Assembly: GCF_022829385.1 (NCBI RefSeq)
Contig: NZ_JAKSXX010000285.1
Location: 1-47,882 of the forward strand
DNA length: 47,882 bases
Origin: Methylobacterium sp. J-070
GTDB taxonomy: Bacteria; Pseudomonadota; Alphaproteobacteria; Rhizobiales; Beijerinckiaceae
Direction: 5' to 3'
Shown here: positions 34,183 to 42,876 of the stretch, piece after piece
Layout: the number at the start of each line of letters is the position of its first letter
Position numbering within the stretch: position 1 is the stretch's first letter
The notes under the pieces: generated by a model
What the model was told of the DNA's origin: nothing
Database searches by the model: none
The model's input: only the letters and a program-made list of their open reading frames with translations
Program-made: the position numbers and the translations under genes

Positions 34183-34704
34183 TCAGGCCCGATCCGGGTG
34201 ATGCTCGTAGAAGCGCAACAGGCCCTGCGCGATGTATCGCCGGACCATCGTCACCGAGACGCCGAGCTCCCGGGCGACATCGGTGTATGTCATGCCATCG
34301 ACGTGGCTGAGCAGGAAGGCCGCCCGCGCCCGGGGCGACATCGATCCCAGGATCTTGGCGATCTCCGTGAGAGCCTCCAGCACGATGAGCTGGTGCTCCG
34401 GCGAGTCGACCAAGCCGACCGGAGCCCGCGCCAGCTCGGCCTCGTAATCCTTCCGGAGCTGATTGCGACGGAAAATCTCGATCACGAGCCGCTTGGCGAT
34501 CGTGATCATCATCGCCTTCGGCTCGCGGATCGCCGAAAGCTTGGACATCGAGAGGAGTCGGATGAAGACCTCCGCCGCGATGTCGTCGGCGTTGCCCTCG
34601 GTCTTCGTGTAAGATCTTATCCACTTGACGAGCCATAAGCTGTGATCGCGGTACAGACGATCGACGATGGCATTGTCTGCTGGACACGAGGCAGATCTGT
34701 TCAT
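34183..34704 (-). CDS. fecI: FecI-type ECF sigma factor
   Basis: The 173-residue sigma factor has sigma-2 (IVDRLYRDHSLWLVKWIRSYTKTEGNADDIAAEVFIRLL) and sigma-4 (LGSMSPRARAAFLLSHVDGMTYTDVARELGVSVTMVRRYIAQGL), the usual iron-starvation ECF pattern. It should direct RNA polymerase to the import genes when FecR is triggered. ATG 34704 matches the family length; the frame stays open to ATG 34932, but that part is AT-rich and has no sigma homology. It is the first gene of the nine-gene run. I found no clear iron-responsive Irr/Fur box in the AT-rich DNA before it. Confidence 0.93.
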   Translation of the reverse strand: MNRSASCPADNAIVDRLYRDHSLWLVKWIRSYTKTEGNADDIAAEVFIRLLSMSKLSAIREPKAMMITIAKRLVIEIFRRNQLRKDYEAELARAPVGLVDSPEHQLIVLEALTEIAKILGSMSPRARAAFLLSHVDGMTYTDVARELGVSVTMVRRYIAQGLLRFYEHHPDRA

Positions 34705-35575
34705 TGCGACATTCGATTCAAATTCACTTCCCCTGCCCGGCAGAGGAAACTCGAACCCGATACGGATAGTATCGTTTTTCGAATGACTCAAGAATTGATT
34801 TTTTGCAGAGCGGTCGATTTTTAATCCGAGTGCCGCTATTTCTATCAGTTTAAGCGGGTGGACATGTTTGACGGCCGTCATTTTCGGAAGTTTTATCGGA
34901 AAAATACTCCCTGGATATTTGGATAAGTGCATTTTTACGGCCGAACAGGAAAGTTAAATACACTCTTAGCGGCACAATCTCGAAACTACGGTCCCTCAAA
35001 TAGCTATCGCGCAAGATGAAAATTTTCCCGCGCGCCCGGACGCGGTCAGAAGATCTGAGACATTTTGCGGTGGCGCGGTGTGTTTCGGCGTGCAACTTCG
35101 GCACTGCCCCACTCTCAAGGGTGCTATCGTCGATCGTCTCGACGTCGGTACCGACCGGATCGGTCTGGGGGTGAGCCCCGGTGACGGCCCGCCCGGACTG
35201 TCAGACCCATCCACGGCGCATCCATATCGCATCCAAAGCCGCTCCCGGCCTCAGGCCGTCGACCGCCTGCACGGTGGTCGGCACGTCGAGCTCCAGGTCC
35301 GCGTGCGACGGACCTCCGGGCGAGAGCAGGTCGTCCGTCGCCGCGGTCTCGCGCTCTGCGATCGGCCCCACGCGGGCCTCGCCCAGCGTCTTAGGCGGGC
35401 AGTCCATCGCGACACGCGCCTGCGCGTCATTCGCAGCGGGGCGGCCTCGAAGCGTGACCGGCGCACCGTGAGAGCGCTCTCTGCCGAAGCGTTCACCGGT
35501 TCCTGTCATAACAGGTTAGACCAGGGGCTCGGAGCCGTGTCCGACGGCTGCGCGCTCGGGCACGGCCCTCTCGGT
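34705..35575. other. Locally AT-rich intergenic region before fecI
   Basis: About 870 bases without a supportable gene. Positions 34705-35040 are clearly AT-richer than the rest of the window (runs such as TTGATTTTTTGC near 34795 and AAAAATACTCC near 34900), which fits a promoter/regulatory zone or a transfer junction. 35100-35575 returns to high GC. A 102-residue minus-strand frame (35201-35509) has no ribosome site and is not called. Confidence 0.5.
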
Positions 35576-36270
35576 TCAGAACCTGTAGGCGAGGCTGGCC
35601 TTGGCGGCGTGGTCCTGGGCGCGGGCCCCGACCTGGCCGGTATAGGACAGGCCGACGCTCAGCCCCGGTGCCAGCGTCGCGCCGAGCCCGGCCTCCGCCA
35701 CCAGCGCATCCCGGTCGATCGGCAGGCCCGCGCTGGTGAACCGCGCGCCCGTACCCCGGAACGCCAGCAGGCTCGGCAGGGCCACGTCGCCGAACGAACG
35801 CCGGTAGCCCACCAGGCCGAACACCAAGACCGGGCTCGCCTCCGCCAGCCGCGCCTCCGCCCGAAGGCCGGCCGTGGCCGTGGGCACCAGCCGCGCCTGT
35901 CCCGGACCGGTCAGCGCCGCGGCGCCGCCCTGCTCGGCGAAGCGGGCGCGGCCCAGCGCCACGACCCCGCCACCCACGAACGGCTCCAACTCCGCCCCGG
36001 CCCCGAGCGCGATCCGGTACCCGGCCTCGCCGAAGCCCTGGACGCTGCGGCCCTGGCTGCGCGCCGTCGGCGTGTCGGTCAGTCCCGGGAACGCCACCAC
36101 CCGCCGCAGCCGCGCCGGCTCGTCCGCCGCCAATGCCCCGAACCGCAGCACTGTCGGACCGACCGCGAGGCTGCCGTAGACGCCCCCGAACGTGCTCTCC
36201 AGCGTGCCGGCCGCGAAATGGGGGGCCGATGGTCCACGCGGAAACCGGAGCCCAGGTTGTCCTTACGGGG
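35576..36270 (-). pseudogene. Autotransporter beta-domain remnant
   Basis: The minus-strand frame from just after a TAA (about 36269) to 35576 encodes an autotransporter translocator: HFAAGTLESTFGGVYGSLAV, LRFGALAADEPARLRRVV, RSVQGFGEAGYRIALGAGAELEPFVGG, then strands ending KASLAYRF with terminal Phe. No passenger domain and no signal sequence are present. Upstream, GSGFRVDHRPP, which normally continues straight into PHFAAG, is in a neighbouring frame. A run of six C (about 36219-36225) marks the break, and one extra C would join them. Beyond that point nothing autotransporter-like is found, so this looks like a truncated, frameshifted relic. A sequencing error in the C-run cannot be excluded. 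Confidence 0.7.
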
Positions 36271-36451
36271 ATCGCGCAGCGTTCTGAGCGGCGGCGATCG
36301 GCTTTCAGGATGGCGCAGTCCAGCAGAAGCCGCGGCCCGCGCCGGCTCCGCCATCCGCTCCAAAGCCCGTCGCGGCCGCTGTGGAACGGGCCGGACCGAC
36401 ATTGCCGTGGCTGCATCTGCCCGGTTTCCGGTCGGGCCGGGTGCCGGTGCC

Positions 36452-37033
36452 TCAGGTCCCGGGCCGATCCTCGGATCCGGTGCCCAGCGCCCGCTGGACC
36501 ATCACGCTGTCGGCCCAGTGGCCGTATTTGAACGCCACCGCCCGCAGGTAGCCCGCCTGAACGAACCCGCAGGCCTCGTGGAGGCGCAGGGAGGCGGCGT
36601 TCTCGGCATCGATGTAGCCGATCATCTGGCGGTAGCCGCCGGCCGCGCAGGCCTCGATCAGGGCCGGCAGCAGGCGCCGGCCGATCCCGGCATGGAGATG
36701 GTCGGGATGCACGTAGATCGAGTGCTTGAGGGTATAGCGGTAGGCCGGGCGTTTCCGGAACGGCACCGCGTAGGCGTAGCCCGCGACCGCGCCGGCGCGC
36801 TCGGCCACGAGATGGGGCAGGCGCTTCTTCCGCATGGTCTTGCGCCGCCGCTTCAGGTCGTCGGGCAGCAGGCGGTCATCCTCGGCGACGCCGACCTCAC
36901 TCACGCCCTTGCCGATGTGGTGCTCGTAGATCGCCACCATCGCCTCGACATCGGCGTCCGAGGAGGCGCGGATGACGATGTCCGGGCAGGGCGGCGCGAC
37001 GAGCGGACCGGGAGTCTCGACCTCGATCTCCAT
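36452..37033 (-). CDS. GNAT N-acetyltransferase (phosphinothricin acetyltransferase-like)
   Basis: The 193-residue protein has the Pat/Bar-type GNAT fold. VIRASSDADVEAMVAIYEHHI begins it, then VAGYAYAVPFRKRPAYRYTLKHSIYVHPDHLHAGIGRRLLPALIEA with the acetyl-CoA loop (H-x-G-I-G-R-R). IDAENAASLRLHEACGFVQAGYLRAVAFKYGHWADSV closes it. It acetylates a primary amine using acetyl-CoA; the family includes phosphinothricin and methionine sulfoximine acetylases. Its ATG overlaps the decarboxylase stop (TGATG), so translation is coupled and the substrate may be a product or analogue handled by that enzyme, such as a di- or polyamine; this is inference. Confidence 0.87.
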   Translation of the reverse strand: MEIEVETPGPLVAPPCPDIVIRASSDADVEAMVAIYEHHIGKGVSEVGVAEDDRLLPDDLKRRRKTMRKKRLPHLVAERAGAVAGYAYAVPFRKRPAYRYTLKHSIYVHPDHLHAGIGRRLLPALIEACAAGGYRQMIGYIDAENAASLRLHEACGFVQAGYLRAVAFKYGHWADSVMVQRALGTGSEDRPGT

Positions 37034-39378
37034 CAGGCCCGCTCCCGCACCACGTAGGTGTGGAAGCGGATCCGCCCGTCCGGCTCGACCTCCCGGTAGA
37101 CGCCCTGGATCTCGGCCTCGAAGCCCGGGAACAGGTTGGCCGAGGCCTCGAACATCTTGAAATAGTCGAGCATGGGCTTGGCCCGTTCGTCCAGCCGCTC
37201 GCCGGGCAGGATCGTGCCGATGCCCGGGGGGTAGACCAGCATGAGGGTGGTGGCGATCCGCCCCTCGGCCTCGGCGATCGGCACGTAGTCGACCCGGTTG
37301 CGGGTCAGCATCTGGGCGGCCTTCTTGGGCGGCATGACCATCTCGGGCAGGTGCTCCGGGGCGAACTGACGCCGCTGGAGCGCCGAGGTGCCGGCCTCCC
37401 GGTGGAAGGCGTGGAACTCGCCGCAGAGGTCGCGCAGGCGTACGCCCCGGTAGCGGTTCGGCCGGCGGTTCACGAATTCCGGCATGGCCTCCTCCAGCGG
37501 GACGTTGTCGTCGTGGAGCCGCTTGAACGCCACGAGGCCCGAGATCAGCGTGCCGGCCTTGGAGGATTCCACCCCCGGGGTCAGCAGGAAGAGCAGCGAG
37601 TTCAGGTCGTTCTTCTCCGCGACGATCCGGTTCTCACGCAGGTACTGGGCCACGATCGGCGCCGGCACGCCGTGCTCCGCGTAGGCGCCCGTGTGCCGGT
37701 CGAAGCCCGGGGTGAGGACCGTGAGCTTGTTCGGGTCGGTGATGGCGTAGCCCGGCGCCACGTGGGTGAAGCCGTGCCAGCGGGCGCCGGGCTTCAGCTC
37801 CCAGTGGCGCGGCGTGGCGGCGAGCTCGTCGGTCGGCACGCTCTCCCAGGGCACCTCGGCCCCGTCGGCGTTCACCGTCACGTCCGGCACGAACGGGTCG
37901 AAGAACCAGCGCCGGGCCGGGTCGCGCTCGTGCTCCTCGAATTCCCGCCGGATCGCCCGGACCTTCTTGCGCCACTCGATCCCGAGCCGGATCGTGTCGT
38001 CCCACAGGATCATCCCGGAGCGCCCCTTCATCATCTGGGCGCCGACATCGAGGGAGGCGAAGAGCGGGTAGAACGGCGAGGTCGAGGCGTGGACCAGGAA
38101 GCTCTCGTTCAGGCGCTTATGCTCGACCCGCCGGGTCTGGCCGCGGATATGGCCGTCCCGGGTGTGGATCTGCGAAGCCTGGGAGAAGCTCGCGAGCTGC
38201 TTGTGGGTCGATTGCGTGGCGACGATGCCCGGCGAGGTCTCGTCGAGGCCGGTGAGCCCCATGGCGAAGCGCCGCGCGTAGAGGGGGTGGAACTTCATGA
38301 AGCCCGCCCAGGCCTCGTCGAACAGGATGTAGTCGCAGAGGGGGCCGATCGTCTCCAGGATGACCTGCGCGTCGTAGATCGTGCCGTCGTAGGTGCATTG
38401 CTCGATCACCGCGACCCGGAACGGCCGCTCCCGGCGCCAGGCCTCGGGATCGGTCACCAGCGGGTTCGCCCGGATCTTCTCGCGGATCCGGGTCTCGTCC
38501 AGGGCCTCGTGGTAGATCGGCCCGATCAGCCCGTAGGCATTCCGGTCGGTCTCCAGAAAAATCGGGATGCCGCCGCCCAGGAACAGGGCGCCGTGATGGG
38601 CCGCCTTGTGGTTGTTGCGGTCGAACAGCACCAGGTCGTCCTCCGCCACCAGGGAGGACAGGACGATCTTGTTGGAGGCCGAGGTGCCGTTGAGGACGAA
38701 GTAGGTCTTCTCCGCCCCGAAGATCTTGGCGGCCTCCTTCTGGGCCTTCAGCGCGGGGCCCTCGTGGGTCAGCAGGTCGCCGAGGTCGAGGACCGAGTTG
38801 TCGAGGTCGTCGCGGAAGATCGCCTCGCCCAGGTGCTCGACGAAGATCCGGCCGATCGGCGAGCGGTTGTAGAAGATGCCGCCGTTGTGGCCCGGGCAGG
38901 TCCAGAGCTGGTTGCCCTTCTCGGCGTAGTCGACCAGGGCGCCGAAGAACGGCGTCTTCAGGGTCCCGGCGTATTGCGTCACCCGGCTGACCAGGCCGCG
39001 GGCGATGAATTCCGGCGTCTCCTCGGCCAGGAAGATGTAGCCGTCGATGAAGTCGAGGAGCTCCACCGGGATGTCCTCCAGCCGCTTGCGGCGGACCATG
39101 ATGACGATCGGCATCTCCAGGCCGCGCTTGCGCATCATGTCGATGAGGGCGGCGGCCTTGCCGTCGAGGCCGCGCTTGCCCCAGTCGACCACGAGGCAGC
39201 CCACCGCCGCGTCGGTCTGCACCGCGATGGCGGCGTCCTCGACCCGCCGGGCCCGCACCACCTCGAAGCCGCGATTCTCGACCGCCGCCACGATCTGGGC
39301 GACGCGCGCGCCCTCCAGGTCGTCCGGGTCGAAGGCCGGGGCGCACATCAGGACCGTGAAGCGGCGGTGGAAGTCCAT
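37033..39378 (-). CDS. Orn/Lys/Arg decarboxylase, PLP-dependent fold type I
   Basis: The 781-residue enzyme has the three-part layout of biodegradative basic amino acid decarboxylases. An N-terminal receiver-like wing (1-130) comes first. The PLP domain has NGTSASNK (phosphate loop), FDEAWAGF (Asp for the pyridine nitrogen) and QSTHKQLASFSQ with the Schiff-base Lys at 393. A C-terminal domain follows. It converts lysine, ornithine or arginine to the diamine and CO2, consuming a proton, which helps acid resistance or polyamine supply. Substrate choice is not readable here. It is longer than E. coli LdcI (715) and close to AdiA (755). AGAGGG lies 5 bases before the ATG. It overlaps the acetyltransferase gene. 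Confidence 0.92.
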   Translation of the reverse strand: MDFHRRFTVLMCAPAFDPDDLEGARVAQIVAAVENRGFEVVRARRVEDAAIAVQTDAAVGCLVVDWGKRGLDGKAAALIDMMRKRGLEMPIVIMVRRKRLEDIPVELLDFIDGYIFLAEETPEFIARGLVSRVTQYAGTLKTPFFGALVDYAEKGNQLWTCPGHNGGIFYNRSPIGRIFVEHLGEAIFRDDLDNSVLDLGDLLTHEGPALKAQKEAAKIFGAEKTYFVLNGTSASNKIVLSSLVAEDDLVLFDRNNHKAAHHGALFLGGGIPIFLETDRNAYGLIGPIYHEALDETRIREKIRANPLVTDPEAWRRERPFRVAVIEQCTYDGTIYDAQVILETIGPLCDYILFDEAWAGFMKFHPLYARRFAMGLTGLDETSPGIVATQSTHKQLASFSQASQIHTRDGHIRGQTRRVEHKRLNESFLVHASTSPFYPLFASLDVGAQMMKGRSGMILWDDTIRLGIEWRKKVRAIRREFEEHERDPARRWFFDPFVPDVTVNADGAEVPWESVPTDELAATPRHWELKPGARWHGFTHVAPGYAITDPNKLTVLTPGFDRHTGAYAEHGVPAPIVAQYLRENRIVAEKNDLNSLLFLLTPGVESSKAGTLISGLVAFKRLHDDNVPLEEAMPEFVNRRPNRYRGVRLRDLCGEFHAFHREAGTSALQRRQFAPEHLPEMVMPPKKAAQMLTRNRVDYVPIAEAEGRIATTLMLVYPPGIGTILPGERLDERAKPMLDYFKMFEASANLFPGFEAEIQGVYREVEPDGRIRFHTYVVRERA

Positions 39379-39606
39379 GGAGCCCTCTCTGCCTCAAGCG
39401 CAGCGCGTGGCTTTCCGGCCCGTCTGCGACGATTGCATGACATTGCGCGGCGCGGACGCTCGGACACGCCTGCGGATCGGACCTGTCCGCGGCGGCGGCG
39501 GCCGGTGGGAGACCGGAACCCAGAACCGCGCGCGGTGCGGGGTCCCGGGGCAAGGGCGCCTCGAAGCGATCGCGGATGTCGCGACACCGGCCCGCCCCGC
39601 CGGGCG

Positions 39607-40380
39607 TCAGGCGCCGATCACCGCGGCCATGGGCCTCAGCGCGATGCCGGCATCGGCCAGCGCGTCGCGCAGCCGCGCCGCCATCGCCACCGCACCCGGC
39701 GTGTCGCCATGGACGCAGACGCTGTCGATCCGGGCGGGGATGCGCCGGCCGGACTGGCAGGTGATCGCCCCGTCCCCCAGCATCCGCACGACCCGCTCGG
39801 CCACCGCGTCGGGCTCGTGCAGCACCGCTCCGGGAAGCCTGCGCGAGACGAGGTTGCCGGTCTCGGCGTAGGCGCGGTCGGCATAGACCTCGCGGACGAG
39901 GGGCAGGCCGAGCCGCTCGCCCGCCCGCTCGGTCTCCAGGCCGGGCATCACCACGAAGAGCAGGTCGCGGTCCAGGGTCCGGATCGCCCGGGCCACCGCC
40001 AGGGCGAGATCCGCGTCCGCGTTGGCGATGTTGCCCAGCGCCCCGTGGGTCTTCACATGCCTCACCCGGCAGCCCGCATCCTGCGCCAGCGCCAGCAGCG
40101 CGCCGACTTGGTAGAGCACGGCCTTCTCGACATCCGCCGGCCGCTCGCCGTGGATCTGGCGCCGGCCGAAGCCCCAGAGGTCGAGGAAGCCCGGATGCGC
40201 CCCCGCCTGGACGCCGTTTTCCGCGGCCAGCCGCAGGGTCTCGTGCATGACCAGCGGGTCGCCCGCATGGAAGCCGCAGGCGATGTTGGCCGAGGTGGCG
40301 ATCGTGAGCATCCCGGCGTCGTCGCCCGGGCGGTAGACGCCGAAGCCCTCGCCCATGTCGCAGTTCAGATCGACGATCAT
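39607..40380 (-). CDS. pxpA: LamB/YcsF family 5-oxoprolinase subunit A-like protein
   Basis: The 257-residue protein opens MIVDLNCDMGEGFG, the family signature, followed by ATSANIACGFHAGDPLVM, VQAGAHPGFLDLWGFGRR, VRHVKTHGALGN and DSVCVHGDTPGAV. PxpA works with PxpB and PxpC to open 5-oxoproline with ATP, yielding glutamate. PxpB/C are not in the window, so the gene is separate from its expected partners. ATG 40380 has GAGG 7 bases upstream, and the stop of the dehydrogenase gene lies 19 bases before it, so the two are one transcript. Confidence 0.9.
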   Translation of the reverse strand: MIVDLNCDMGEGFGVYRPGDDAGMLTIATSANIACGFHAGDPLVMHETLRLAAENGVQAGAHPGFLDLWGFGRRQIHGERPADVEKAVLYQVGALLALAQDAGCRVRHVKTHGALGNIANADADLALAVARAIRTLDRDLLFVVMPGLETERAGERLGLPLVREVYADRAYAETGNLVSRRLPGAVLHEPDAVAERVVRMLGDGAITCQSGRRIPARIDSVCVHGDTPGAVAMAARLRDALADAGIALRPMAAVIGA

Positions 40381-40399
40381 CGGGCGGCCTCGGGGCGCA

Positions 40400-41380
40400 T
40401 CACAGCCCGCGCCGCCGCGGCCAGACATCCGGGTTGACCAGCCCGCCCGGCTGCCGGCCGGCCAGCACGTCGACCACGCGGCCCGCCGCGGTCTCGGCGG
40501 TGCGGATCAGGGCCGCCCCGGTGGAGCCGCCGACATGGGGCGTCAGGATCGCCCGCTCCTGGCGGGCCAGCGGGTGATCGGCCGGCAGCGGCTCCTGCGC
40601 GAAGACGTCGAGCCCGGCGCCCGCGATCGTGCCGGCCTCCAGCGCCTCGACCAGGGCCGCCTCGTCGATCAGGCCGCCCCGGCTGGTGTTGATCAGGAAC
40701 GCGTCCCGCTTCATCCGGGCGAGCTGCGCCCGGCCGATCAGGCCGCGCGTGCCCGGCGTCAGCGGCAGATGCAGGGAGACGATGTCGGCCTCCGCCAGGA
40801 GCGCCTCCACCGAGGCGGCCCGCAGGGCGCCGGCCGTGGCGAAATCGGCCTCCGGGCGGCTCGGCCCGTAGGCCAGCACCCGCAGGCCGAGTGCGGCGCC
40901 GAGCCGGGCGGTCGCCTGCCCGATCGCCCCGAAGCCGACGAGGCCCAGCGTCAGGCCGGCGAGCTCGACCAGGCGCGCGGTGAACTTGAAGCTGTCGTCG
41001 CCGGTCCGGACCGATCGGTCGGCCCCCGGCAGGGCCTTGGCCAGGGCGAAGATCAGCGCCAGCGTCTGCTCGGCCACCGAAACGGCGTTGGCGCCCGGCG
41101 TGTTGACCACCACGATCCCGGCCTCGGTCGCGGCGGTTTTGGCGACGTGATCGGTGCCGGTCCCGTGCACGCCGATCACCCGCAGGTCCGCCGCCGCCGC
41201 GATGGCCTGCGCCGGGAAGCCGGTGTTGCGGGTGATGACGGCGACGCATCCGGCGACCTCGCGCGCCAGGGTCTCGGCGTCGGTGCCGCTGGCCGGGCGC
41301 GGCTCCAGCCCGGCCGCGCGCAGCCGGTCGAGGCCCGCCGCATGGATCGGCTGGACGATGAGGCACGGGCCGGTGATCAC
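40400..41380 (-). CDS. D-2-hydroxyacid dehydrogenase family protein
   Basis: The 326-residue NAD(P)-dependent enzyme has GLVGFGAIGQATARLGAALGLRVLAYGPS (Rossmann loop), TGTDHVAKTAATEAGIVVVNTPGANAVSVAEQTLALIFALAK, LPLTPGTRGLIGRAQLARMKRDAFLINTSRGGLIDE (catalytic Arg region) and LTPHVGGST with the catalytic His. It reduces a 2-keto acid or oxidises a 2-hydroxyacid; phosphoglycerate dehydrogenase, hydroxypyruvate reductase and others are possible. GTG 41380 is chosen since the domain starts there. It heads the pxpA-like transcript. Confidence 0.88.
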   Translation of the reverse strand: MITGPCLIVQPIHAAGLDRLRAAGLEPRPASGTDAETLAREVAGCVAVITRNTGFPAQAIAAAADLRVIGVHGTGTDHVAKTAATEAGIVVVNTPGANAVSVAEQTLALIFALAKALPGADRSVRTGDDSFKFTARLVELAGLTLGLVGFGAIGQATARLGAALGLRVLAYGPSRPEADFATAGALRAASVEALLAEADIVSLHLPLTPGTRGLIGRAQLARMKRDAFLINTSRGGLIDEAALVEALEAGTIAGAGLDVFAQEPLPADHPLARQERAILTPHVGGSTGAALIRTAETAAGRVVDVLAGRQPGGLVNPDVWPRRRGL

Positions 41381-42099
41381 GGAACAGGCAGCCTCTGCAG
41401 GAGAACAGGATTGGAAGGCACGTCTCTCGCCACGATCGTCTCGAAGCCCGCTCGCCTTGGGATGTCCCGTCCGCGCCCGCGACCCGGGAGGCAGGCCCCC
41501 GTTCGGCATCGCCGGGTTTCAGGTGAGACCGGGACCCTGCGCGCAGGCGCGGGGTCCGATCGGGATCGTGCGCAGGCTCTAAAGCGGTTCCCGATCGCGG
41601 TGCAATCGAAAACCGGCCGCGATCCCGGTCGTACGACGCCTCTTCGCCTCTGGGTGCCGCGCAGCCTCGGGGTCCGGACAGGACTTGGGTCGGCGAGACC
41701 GGACTGGCCTCCCGCGGGCGCCGCCGCCCGCCGCTCCGTGGGGCGATGTTTCACGGGAAACATGATCTTAACCCTGCACGCGTGAACCGGGCAGCCCGTC
41801 TGCGCCGCGATCTCTGCTCTCCGCGCCTCGCGGGGTTGCGCCGGTCCGGTCCGGATCCGGACCGCTGTTGCACCGGCGCCGTCGCCTCGCGGATTGGGCC
41901 GGGTTAGGGTTGCGCCCCGGGATGCCGCGCCCGCTCCGCGACGCGCCGGCGATACCGGGGATGGGGACGGCCCGGGCACCCGTCATCCGGCACCGTCGTG
42001 AACCGCAGGGTCGCGACCGGGCGCGGCGCCGGTGGGACGCGCGCGTCCACGGGGAACCGGTCGCCCCGTCGGCGGAGAGCAATCGGCAGCAGATCCAGC
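41381..42099. other. Long gene-free gap holding a parS-like palindrome
   Basis: About 720 GC-rich bases between a minus- and a plus-strand gene show no supportable coding frame. The one notable element is the palindrome at 41747-41762, described separately. Confidence 0.5.
41747..41762. promoter_or_regulatory. Near-consensus parS (ParB-binding) palindrome
   Basis: The 16 bases TGTTTCACGGGAAACA match the chromosomal parS consensus TGTTTCACGTGAAACA at 15 of 16 positions; the mismatch is at position 10. The arms are flanked by A and T, extending the symmetry to 18 bases. It lies in a 720-base gap without genes, as parS sites often do near the origin. The central mismatch breaks the CACGTG core, so binding would be weaker; a chance match is possible. 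Confidence 0.45.
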
Positions 42100-42867
42100 A
42101 TGACGACATCGAACTGGCGGACCCTCCGCAACGCGCAGGCCCGGGCACGGCTGGAGCGCGCCCTGCCGCCGGTCTTCCCGGCCCCGGTCCTCCGGCACGC
42201 CCTGGCGCGGCCCCTGATCCCGCCGACGCCCCGCCTTGCCGTCGAGAGCTACTGGCGCAACCACGTCCTGCGGGCGGACCGGCTCGCCCGGGCCCTGGCC
42301 GCCCGCTCGGGGACGCCGGAGGGCTGGACCTGGCAGATCGGCGGCGGGGGACCGGGGGCGGGCCGCGCCGGGAGCTTCCGGATGCCGCCCGCCCCGTACC
42401 GCGAGCCGGCCTTGGCCCGCGGTCGCGGCGCCTGCTGCATCTGCGGGCAGCCCGTGTACCGGTTCGGCTGGCACCGGGATCTCTGGGCGCGGGGCGTGCC
42501 GAACGCCAATGCCGGCTGGCACGCCGCCTGTGTCACCGCCTGGAAGTTCTGGCTGGCCCCGCATGCCCAGATCCGGGCGCTCAAGCTCCGCCAGCTTCAC
42601 CGCTGCGCCACCTCCGGCAAGCGGCTGCTCCGGACCGCCGAGGTCGACCACGCCCTGCCGCTCTACCAGGTCTGGCGCGAGCACCGCACCCGGCCCTGGC
42701 CTGAGCTGCTCGCCTTCTGGGGGGCGCCGAACCTGCAGGTGGTCAACCGCGCGAGCCACGTCCTCAAGTGCCGGGACGAGGCGGCCGAGCGCTCCCAGGT
42801 CCTGCGGCTCTCCAGATTCCGGGTGGTGGAGGGCGATTTCGGGTTCGAGGTGATCCAGGAGGCCTGA
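42100..42867 (+). CDS. HNH-endonuclease-like protein
   Basis: The 255-residue protein has a basic N-terminus and a Cys-rich C-terminal half. CCICGQPV gives a CxxC knuckle, then HRCATSGKRLL, VDHALPLY (Asp-His of the HNH beta-beta-alpha-metal site), NLQVVNRASHVLKC (Asn and final His). These are the metal and catalytic residues of the HNH family, which cut DNA nonspecifically or site-specifically. The N-terminal 90 residues match nothing I know. There is no companion methylase or immunity gene. ATG 42100 is chosen by fold; the upstream frame is Arg/Gly-rich. Confidence 0.65.
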   Translation: MTTSNWRTLRNAQARARLERALPPVFPAPVLRHALARPLIPPTPRLAVESYWRNHVLRADRLARALAARSGTPEGWTWQIGGGGPGAGRAGSFRMPPAPYREPALARGRGACCICGQPVYRFGWHRDLWARGVPNANAGWHAACVTAWKFWLAPHAQIRALKLRQLHRCATSGKRLLRTAEVDHALPLYQVWREHRTRPWPELLAFWGAPNLQVVNRASHVLKCRDEAAERSQVLRLSRFRVVEGDFGFEVIQEA

Positions 42868-42876
42868 GGCTCCGGC

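Noticed and set aside
34705..34932. Possible 76-residue N-terminal extension of the sigma factor
   Set aside because: AT-rich, no sigma homology, and family length fits the start at 34704.
35201..35509. 102-residue minus-strand frame
   Set aside because: No ribosome site, no visible domain, and only moderately coding-like third positions; not enough to call a gene.
37060..40437. Long plus-strand open frame opposite the decarboxylase and pxpA-like genes
   Set aside because: Mirror of real minus-strand genes; no recognisable motif and no start context.
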